A stretch of 64,000 nt of DNA from Patiria miniata. Its lineage: Eukaryota; Echinodermata; Asteroidea; Valvatida; Asterinidae. The stretch covers positions 36,601,315 to 36,665,314 of the forward strand of contig NW_024037069.1 in the NCBI RefSeq assembly GCF_015706575.1, given 5' to 3'. The notes under the pieces were generated by a model that was not told where the DNA came from, did no database searches, and saw nothing but the letters and a program-made list of their open reading frames with translations. Below are positions 50,901 to 61,528 of this stretch, piece by piece (position 1 is the first letter of the stretch; each line of letters opens with the position of its first letter). The translations under genes and the position numbers were made by a program.

Positions 50901-53900
50901 AATGGCAGCGCGGCCCAGATTTCGGACACGTATTTTTGTTCGGCCTTTTTTCTGATTTTTTTGCCACATGCCAGTTTCATCTCTGAGTATTTCCTACTTT
51001 GACCTGGGACATCAGATAACTGAACTTCTATTCCGGCATGCAAAGAGAAGACAATTAAACAGTTTTTATTCTGAGGTTTTTCAAGCATTACTCTGCTGGA
51101 GTTGTGACCAAGTCATCACGAGTCATCACAAACTAATCTCAAGTCACCCTGTCTGAAGATAGTAAAAAAAAAAAGATGTGACATTCCTTAGTCTACTGTT
51201 TACTTTGTGACCTGACTTGTGATTTGACTTATGATCGATTGGTGATTGAAGTACTTGTGATTGACCTGCAGTTGACATGTGATTGACATGTGATTGGCAT
51301 GTGAGCGACATGTGATTCACTTGTGATCGACTGGTTATGGACTTGTGATCGACTTGTTGTTGATTTTGTCATCTCATATCAAAAATGTATTGGAAAATTT
51401 GGGCAAAAGGTTCTTCTTTTTAAAAAAGCTTCAAACAACAAACTAAAGAGCAAGCAATTGCAAAACCTAAGCATATTGTTGGGGGAAAAATTGTTTTTAA
51501 AATGAATGGTCTGGAAGTTGTTTGAATCCAAAATAATTTACTTTTGCATTCTCAAAATCTGACGTTAGAGTGTCCGCCAGAAATCATTGGACTGCTGTAA
51601 GGACCTTTCAGCACTGAATCGACGATTTATGATTGTCTTGTGATTGACCTGTGATTCTCATTTGGATTCTCTACCAGACACCACAGCCAAAGTTTCGCTG
51701 ATCATCACAGGCGACGCGGAGGAATCCCGTCCCAGGCTTCTAGACGATCCCGAGCGTAAGGTCTTCCAGGTGGCAGGCATCGACACCTTCGTCGTGGCTG
51801 CTCCGAGATCCCTGGGGAATCTGCAGCACATCCGAGTCTGGCATGACAACACGGGCAAGTCGGCCAGCTGGTACCTGAGCCGTATGTCCATCAAGGACCT
51901 ACAGACGGATAAGATGTACTACTTCATGCTGGATAGGTGGCTGGCCGTGGAAGAAGATGATGGGCAGGTAACTCTCGGGCTTGGAGGCTAAAATTCGTGA
52001 CCTGGGGTTAAGGACATGGAGATGCTGAACACAGAATTTTTTTAGTAAAAAAAATAGCTCAGCAGAGAAATTTGCTAAATCCTAAAAAATGTTCGAAAAC
52101 CACAAGCTTTTCTGTATGAAGTAAATTTGCATTGGATTTTTCAATTGTTTTTTGCAGATTGAGCGTGTTGTTCCAATTGCTGGCAAGAGCGAGTTGACCA
52201 GCTTCGGCTTCCTCTTCTACTCCAAAACCCGGCGTAACCTGAGCGACGGCCACTTGTGGTTCTCGGTCTTTGCCCGGCCGGCTCGCAGCAGCTTCACCCG
52301 CATGATGCGCTGCACCTGTTGTCTCTCCCTGCTCTTCTCAACGATGATGTCCAACATCTTCTTCTACAATGTGGACGTGACAGGCGGCAACAGCGGCGGC
52401 TCGTTTGTCCTGGGCCCCATCAGCGTCTCCGTCGGCGAGATCTGCGTCGGGGTCATCAGCAGCCTGATGGTCATGCCAGCTAACCTCATCATTGTCCAGA
52501 TGTTCCGGCTCTCAAAGCCCATCCCAGACAAGATCAATTGGTTCTCCTGGTTCCGGAAGAAGAAAGAGAATCCCCAAGACGGGGACAAATCTACGGAGGA
52601 GGTGGAACGGGACAAAGCTGAGCGGATGGACGAGAAGGCCACCTCAGAGTTGGAGAAGCAGTTGGAGTTTCTCAACACGGGCGACGACGACAAGAGGCTT
52701 CTGAAGTCAGCCCGGAGGCGGTCGGTGCGGTTTGCAGACGAGTCCGCAGGAATCCAGGAAGTTAAAGAAGACGGTGAGCAGGACGGCGGAAGCAACAACA
52801 CTGACAGCGAGGGGATGAAGCTTGTCGCTGGCGTCAAGACCAAGAAGAAGAAGCCCAAGTTTATGCTGCCCTGGGGTTGCCAGTTCATCGGCTGGGTGGT
52901 GGCGGTGGGAACAGTAGGCGTCTCTTTCTGGTTGACCATCGAGGTAGCTGGCCAGTTTGGACCGGAGAAGGCTGCCGAGTGGCTCTCATCCATTGCCTGC
53001 TCCCTAGTCCAGGACATTTTGTTTTCCCAACCCATCAAGGTGCGTCTACCAAATCTCTATTTTTTATAGAGACAAGAAGCTTTGCAAAGTTGAAAGTCAA
53101 TAAATGGAGGAATTTGCAATAGCTGCTGTTTTCCTTCTTCAATTCAACTTGTAAAATACTTTTTAGTGCAGCATTATATTTTAACTTGACCACATTTTCC
53201 CATCTAAAATTGGCGATTCAAACAAGGCTTGTAACTGAGACCCTTTAGCTCAAAGTTTGCATTGAAGGTGTAACAGGACTGAGACAAAAAATTCAAGTTT
53301 TTCTTTTCTCAAAGGCCTGTTGTTGTATATCTAAGCATTTAGTTCTTCATGGAAAAATGAAATATAGTATCGAAAAGTATATTAAATCATAAGAATGGCC
53401 AGTAGAGGTGGCCGAATCATTAACAAATCTAATAATTCACATAATAACAAATAAGGGGCAAAACGTTATTTTTAAGTATGAGGGCCTTAAATTAAATCTG
53501 TTCCATTACAGCGGATATAATTTAAATTTTCACTGAATTTTTTTTTTTTTCTTGGTCATAGGTGTTATGCCTGGCCACATTTTACGCTCTCGTCATCAAG
53601 CGTCCAGACAAGGAAGACGACCAGCCCTCCACGCCACACCTTAAGTCGGACGAGGAGTACATGCACGAGCGGCTGACAGAAGAAGAACTGAAGGATCCAG
53701 AGAAACTGGCTCAGCTGGAACGGCAGAAACAGGCCTGCCCTGTCAAGCCACCAGATACTGATGAACTAGATGAGGCCAGGGAAACCAGGTACTGCTTCAA
53801 ATATAGATCCAGGATATTTCAAAAGGGGGGTTGTTTAAATTTAGTGTTCAAGTAAAGTCTGTGGTGAGCTCATATGGCTCATCAGCCATTTGAAACATGA

Positions 53901-56900
53901 AACATGAAACAACTGAGAACATTGCTATTCCACCTGGATGGGATGCCAGTCCATCACAGGTTACTCCCCAGCTAATGCCGGTACCCATTTATACTCCTGT
54001 GTGGACAGGGGCAAGTAGGGTAAAGTGGCTTGCCCAAGGACACAACATATGGCCAGCAGACTTAGCATATTTCTATCCCCCTGGATAGGATGCTAGTCCA
54101 TCGCAGGTTACTCCCCAGCTAATGCCGGTACACATTTATACTCCTAGCTGGAGAGAGGCAAGTAGGGTAAAGTGGCTTGCCCAAGGACACAACATATGGC
54201 CAGCATGCAGAGTGAGCATATTTCTATTCCCCTGGATGGGATGCCAGTCCATCGCAGGTTACTCTCAGCTAATGCCAGTACCCATTTATACTCCTGGCCT
54301 GGGTGGAGAGAGGCAAGTAGGGTAAAGTGGCTTGCCCAAGGACACAACATATGGCCAGCATGCAGACTGAGCATATTTCTATCCCCCTGGATGGGATGCC
54401 AGTCCATCACAGGTTACTCCCCAGCTAATGCCGGTACCCATTTATACTCCTGTGTGGACAGGGGCAAGTAGGGTAAAGTGGCTTGCCCAAGGACACAACA
54501 TATGGCCAGCAGACTTAGCATATTTCTATTCCCCTGGATAGGATGCTAGTCCATCGCAGGTTACTCCCCAGCTAATGCCGGTACACATTTATACTCCTAG
54601 CTGGAGAGAGGCAAGTAGGGTGAAGTGGCTTGCCCAAGGACACAACATATGGCAAGCAGATTTAGCATATTTCTATTCCCCTGGATGGGATGCAAGTCCA
54701 TCGCAGGTTACTCCCAGCTAATGTCAGTACCCATTTGTACTCCTGGGTGGAGAGAGGCAGGGGCATGAAGTGGGGTGAAGTGGCTTGCCCAAGGACACAA
54801 CACACGGCCAGTAGCTGGATTTCGAACCCCTAAACCTTCAATCATGAGTCACAAATACTGATCACTCGGCCATGTCCCCAGTGTTGCAGTTGCGTTTATT
54901 TCAACGAATATGAGTACAAGAACATTTCAGGAGTTAAGTACGAGTACAGGTACTTTCTGGAAGCAAAAGTACACTTCTGTGGGTAATTATAAACCAAAAG
55001 GACTAGACAGTTAATTTAAACAAAAATGAATGTAACATGTAAACTAATTTAACATATGCAAAAGCTTTAACATTTGCACAAGGAATTTGTAATCCTTGGG
55101 ATTAATTGAGATCAAGATGGATTTTCTCCTTTTTTTTTTTAATCTTCCAGATTCAAAGAAATCAAGATGAACCAAATCTTGAAGGAGATTGCCTTGTACA
55201 TGTTCTATCTCTACATCCTCCTGCTGATTGGCTACGGCAACAAGGATCCCAACAGTCATAATGTCTACACATCCGTCAAGAATACCTTCATAGATGCTCA
55301 CTACAACGGCATCACGCCTCTTTCTTCTGTAAGTCTGCAGTGTGAACAAACTTTAGCCTACTTTTTGATAATATCCAATGTTAACTTTACATCTCCCCGA
55401 CACACAAATCCAGCATACAAATAGTGAAGACTGAGCTTGCCAAGTTGAGCTTGATTATAAAAGTCTCAGTTCAGGATATTATTCATACTCAGTAAGTGAC
55501 TCAGTTTCGGTCATTTAGTGAGTCAGTAACTCCGCAGGGGAGTCAGTCAGTCAGTTATTTAGTGACCCATTCAGTCAGTCAATGACTCGGGGGGGGGGGG
55601 GGGGGGGGGGGGGGGCGGGAGTCAGTCAGTCAGTGACTCAGCTTCAGCCAGTCACCCAGTCAGTGACTCAATCATGACTCGGGGAGTCGGGGAATGACTC
55701 GGTCAGTCAGTGACTCAGGTTTAGTCAGTCAGTGACTCAGTTTTAGTCAGTCAGTGACTCAGTTTGGGGAGTCAGTCAGTCAGTGACTCGGCTTCAGGGA
55801 GTCACCCAGTCAGTGACTCAATCATGACTCAGTCAGTCAGGGAATGACTCGGTCAGTCAGTGACTCAGTTTTAGTCAGTCAGTGACTCAGTTTGGGGAGT
55901 CAGTCAGTCAGTGACTCAGCTTCAGCCAGTCACCCAGTCAGTGACTCAATCATGGGGGAGTCAGTCAGGGAATGACTCGGTCAGTCAGTGACTCAGTTTT
56001 AGTCAGTCAGTGACTCAGTTTGGGGAGTCAGTCAGTCAGTGACTCAGCTTCAGCCAGTCACCCAGTCAGTGACTCAATCATGGGGGAGTCAGTCAGGGAA
56101 TGACTCGGTCAGTCAGTGACTCAGTTTTAGTCAGTCAGTGACTCAGTTTTGGGAGTCAGTCAATCAGTGACTCAGCTTCGGGGAGTCACCCAGTCAGTGA
56201 CTCAATCATGACTCAGTCAGTCATGGAATGACTCAGTCAGTCCGTGACTCAGTTTTAGTCAGTCAGTGACTCAGTTTCGGGAGTCAGTCAATCAGTGACT
56301 CAGCTTCAGCCAGTCACCCAGTCAGTGACTCAATCATGACTCAGTCAGTCACGGAATGACTCGGTCAGTCAGTGACTCAGTTTTAGTCAGTCAGTGACTC
56401 AGTTTTAGTCAGTCAGTGACTCAGTTTCGGGAGTCAGTCAGTCAGTGACTCAGCTTCGGGGAGTCAGTTAGTCATGACTCAGTCAGTCAGGGAATGACTC
56501 GGTCAGTCAGTGACTCAGTTTTAGTGGGGGAGTCAGTCAGTCAGTGACTTAGTGAATGACTGAGTCAGTCTGTGACTCAGTTTCAGTCAGTCAATTAGTC
56601 AGTCAGTCAATCATCAGTGACTCAGGGAGTCAATCTGTCAGTGACTCAGTCGGTCAGGCAATGGGAGTCGGTCGGGGGGGGGGAGTCAGTCGGGGAGTCA
56701 GTCAGTCAGTCAGTCTTGTGTCTCGGTCAGTCATTGACTCATTCAGTCAGAGGACAATCGACTATCCTTCCAAATCTAGTAAGAACTGTGACCATACAAT
56801 TCCATCTAAGCAACAAATTGAAATGTTGCAATTCAAGTTTCGCACCCTCAATTTAGCTATTTTGTTTAAAATACAGGTCAAAAACCGACCTCTGTTTTGG

Positions 56901-59900
56901 AAGCACATCAAGGAAGTCTTCGTCCCGTCGCTGTACGCGGGAAATCACTACAATGACGAACTGGACGACGATTCCTTCCAGCAAAAATATGTCGCCGATC
57001 GGGCACACATACTGCTCGGCACGGCCCGTCTGCGACAAGTCCGAGTGTACAGCAGTGAGTTTCATTCCTTTAAACTTTTTAAAAAAAGTTCCCACTTGGA
57101 CCAATTCATAGTGTTTCTTAATGTTAAGTATAGTTTTCTGTTTACTTTATAACAAGAATACTGCACAAGTGCCAATGACTGAAAAAGCGCAAATATCAGA
57201 AATTATTTACTTTGGGATGTGTCTGAATGTTCAATGACTGTTCTAAATTTCTACAAACCATGGTGCAAACTTAAGAACTTTTTCTATCAAACAAAACAAG
57301 ATTTTACACAGTTTAGGGTTCTTGGTAAGAAAAATTTATTTTTCACAGTGACACTTCGTTTCGGCACAATTCGTTTTTAATTGTTTCACACTTTAAAATT
57401 CTAAAAGCAAAAATTGTATGAATGTTGGACTTTTTCCCCTAGACATTTTTGGGTTCACAATGTAGCATCAAAAATTAAAAAATACTGCCCTCTAAATAGT
57501 CCAACATGAAGTCCTTTTAAACGTCACCTTCTCATTTGGGTACTGTTTTTTCTGAAACTGTTTAACAGATTCCTGCAAGATTGAAGAAGTGATGAGAACC
57601 ACCATCAACCACTGCTATGATGAGTACTCGGCCGCTGATGATGTGGAGATCTCGTACAACGAGGGATGGCAACCAGTCAACGAGACAAGTAAGACTGCAA
57701 TGGCGCAGAGATTGACTAAGCACCGATAACTTTTGCTTAACAAAAACGGGTTACCAGCTAAAATGTCATGTGATGTACGTTGGTTGTGACTGGCCATGGT
57801 TCCCTTGCCGATTTTTTGCTTAACGGTAGAGTAGATCATTTGCAGCTATCCAAAAAGCAACTGACCAAGTTATTGTTGAAAAGCATAATAATAATAATAA
57901 TATCGGAGTCTTATATAGCGCACGTATCTACCAACTATTAGGTACTCAAGGCGCTGGAGATATGTCTATTATTAAAGAAAGGTAAATAAAGTTTATGAGA
58001 AATATGAGACCCATTATGTAGCACCTTATAATGGTTTACAAGGTGCTGTGGCGCATATTGCAGCCACTGCCAGAAACACTGGGGCAAAACCCCTTCTCTT
58101 AGCGATAAGTGTTACTGGGTTCTTTAACATGCATATACACAACACACGGGACCTACGGCTTTACGTCCCATCCAAAGGACGAAGCAATAATGGTAAAGTG
58201 CCTTGCTCAAGAGCACAAGCACCATGTTCCCACGGTCAGGATTCGAACCCATGTACCACGGCACACGAGTCAAACACCGTAACCATGGGACCACAGCACC
58301 CCACTTTGTTTAAAGCATACTTTGTTTAAAGATAGTAATGGCACTAAACTCCCTGTGAAATTATTCTTTCTGGCATGCTGTCATTTTGAAGAAAACAATA
58401 AGAGAAGGTCATTTCCAAAGATGTGTTTAAAGACGAATTTTTTGAATTTTCCAGTAGTAGGTCATTTATTAATATGGTGAAGCCATGAATGGGTGCGCGC
58501 AAGCGTTGACACGATGCACACGTGCGCAATTCAAAACATTACTCGTCAACTTTTGAATTGAAATTGAGAGTCCAGAAAATTGTTTACTCGGAGTATACAG
58601 CATTCACTGAGCTGAAACATCATCAGGTTAGTTGTTAAGCACCCTTCTTAAGATTTTGAGCACTTTTGTTGCTTCAAACAAAACAAATGCACAAATGACA
58701 AATGATCTACTCTACCTTTAACAAGAACTGGTTACCAGCTAAATGTCATGGTACCCAGCTGATTTTTTTGCTCGACGCATGCATTTTCTAAGCCATAGTT
58801 TCTGCTGGCAGTTTTATAAGTGGCTGAGCTTGTCCCTAATTTCACAATCACTTGGATGGGAAGGAAGTTGAAACTTATTCAAGTGAATCTCTGAAAACTG
58901 TTTGCTGAATAGCCATTGTCTATTTTGGCCACATGTAGTAAATCACGGGTAATATTGTCCTTAAAATTATTACTTGCAAGCAGAACATCCACAAAGACTG
59001 ATCTACTTTTTCTACTAAAAATATTCTGCAGCTGCAGCAGAGACAATTGAAAGCAGAGGTTTAGGTGAAAACCTTATCTCGGGGATAAAAAAAAAAAAAA
59101 AAAGTAGCCTACTTTTTTTTGTATATATACAGGGTGAGTAAAAAAAAGCGAAACCCAATTGTCAGGACAATTGTTTTAGTGAAGTTCTGCATGTAGCACT
59201 TTTAAAATCTAGGATATGAAAGCCCAATTCATAAGCTGTCTTTTAGTACAAGAATCATTCAAATCACTCATGTAATTCGCAAGTTACGGAATTTTAAACA
59301 CAACTATCGTTTTAAAGTTCTGTCCACAAATCACAAAAAAGGTAAGTGTTCTTTCAGCAAAATGAAAACAAATCACATAGGGATGTGTGGGAATTGTTTT
59401 TGTTTTGCTGAAAGAACACACACCTTTTTTGTGATCTGTGGACAGAACTTTAAAAATGGTGGTTGTTTTTAAACTTCCGTAACTTGAAAAGTACTTGAGT
59501 GATTTGAATGATTCTTGTACTAAAAGAAAGCTTTTGAATTGGGCTTTCATATCCTTTATTTTGAAAGGGCTAAATGCAGAACTTCACTAAAACAATATTC
59601 CCGACATTTGGGTTTTGTTTTGTCTCACCCTGTAATTACTCTTTCTTGACAGCTCCCCCAGACTACGAATCCTCGCCGTTCCTGGGTGTCTGGAAGTACC
59701 GGGGCTGGCTGGAGCTCGACTCCTACCCGGCCTTCGCCGACCAGAACAGCTACTACGGCGGGGGTTTCACGGTCAATTTTGGCGTCGACATCCTAGCGGA
59801 TATGGAGATGATTGACTACCTGGAGCAGAACTCGTGGATAGACCAGCAGACGAGGGCAGTGTTCCTAGAGTACGTGCTCTACAACCCTGTCTCCAACACC

Positions 59901-61493
59901 CACGTGCTGTCGCTGAATGTGGTGGAATTCCCGTCCATTGGAGGTGAGGCTATTTGAAAACACTGGAATCAGGAATCCTTTTAGAAAACCGTCTTGATCC
60001 TACCTATTAAGGAACATAGGAAAGTTGGTAATTACCCAGAAATATGTTTACCATTTTAATGAGAAAACTTGCTCTAATTCAAGATAAGGCTGATTCTTAT
60101 TGATACCCGGCTGTGAAAATATTCTGCCTTAAATGGTATCGATCAGAGCCAAAAAAACAATCGAGGCGGTTTATCCAGTTACAAGACAACAAATTTTACA
60201 TATTTGATGCCATCAAGCTAAATGAGTCGTTTGTCGGGAACTTTCATTTGGAGATTCAGGCCAAAATAGGGCCACTTCATCACATCACTTCATCACATCT
60301 CTTGGTGTTCCCACTTCCATAATTTTTGAACTAAAGATGGTATCAGCATGCGGTTTTCACAGCAGTAATACTGAGATTGTGCTCTTTTCAAATCTGTAAA
60401 AAAAAAATAATGACCAGGGTCGACAAACGACTCATTTAGCTTGATTGCATCACATAATGTTCACTCTGTTTTCTCTAAATAGAAATATCTGAGCTAAAAC
60501 TTCAAAAAGGTTATCTGTGCACCCTTCAATAATAAAGGGAATATACAGCTTTTGTTGTAATATTCAGAATATTTCTGTACTTATTTTGCCTCCATTTACA
60601 AACTTTTTATAAACATTATTCCAAATTGTCATAAACAATATTTGTTAACTATTTAATTGATTTTGTTTGCTTTTTTTTAAAATAAAATTTGGTAGTTATA
60701 TTTTGTGGGAGACTTAGCGGGCCTTATTTTTGGTCAATTTTCTGGGGACTGACCAACCACCAAGTGACATGAAGAGCCTCCTCCAGAGCTTAAAAAGAAA
60801 GAGTAGTTGTAAATATTTGTGCAAACGCCAGTGGATTCCTTTTTCTTCTGCAAATAGGCGCTTTCCCGTACATCAAATTCCAAACCATGACGTTGGACCA
60901 CTACTATGGACCCTTTGCCTACTTTGTCCTGGGAGCTGAGATCATCTTTGCTCTGTTGCTGCTCTTCTACGTCGTCAGAGAGGCGAGAAAAATCAAGAAA
61001 GAGAAGAAGGCTTACTTCAAGAGCGTTTGGAATGTTTACGAGGTACAAACAGATGGATTTCACCCAACTTATCTTGATTTAACGACAGTGGCTTAGCCAG
61101 GATATTTCCAGTGGTGGGGGACGGGGGGCACCAGCATTTTATGGGTGGGGTGGCAAAGGGCGTATCCACAACAAAATTTCCCCTAATTTCCAGAGAGTTT
61201 CTTCCAGGGGGTGGGGGTTTGTGGGGGCTGGACCTTTTTTTGACACTAGGGGGCGCTCTTTGTCCCTTTCTCATCTCTTTCTCAGAATGATTTCATAAAT
61301 CCACAGGGTTTAGGGAATTAGCATCAAGTTGAAAAGTGTTGGTCAAAATTCCCCTGTGGTTAATTTACTTGAAAAGACACTTTTGGGCGAGGGGAAAATT
61401 CTGTGGGTTTTTTTTTTGGGGGGGGGGGGGAAGGAGGCACCTGTGGAAGGAGGGGGGGTCTTGGAATTTGCCTCCAGGCCTCCCAGGCCCCCC

Positions 61494-61528
<35 letters not shown>

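Noticed and set aside
56556..56876. Ser/Val/Asp-rich open frame upstream of exon 37
   Set aside because: It is a translation of the GTCAGTCAGTGACTCA array; the real exon begins at the AG acceptor at 56876.
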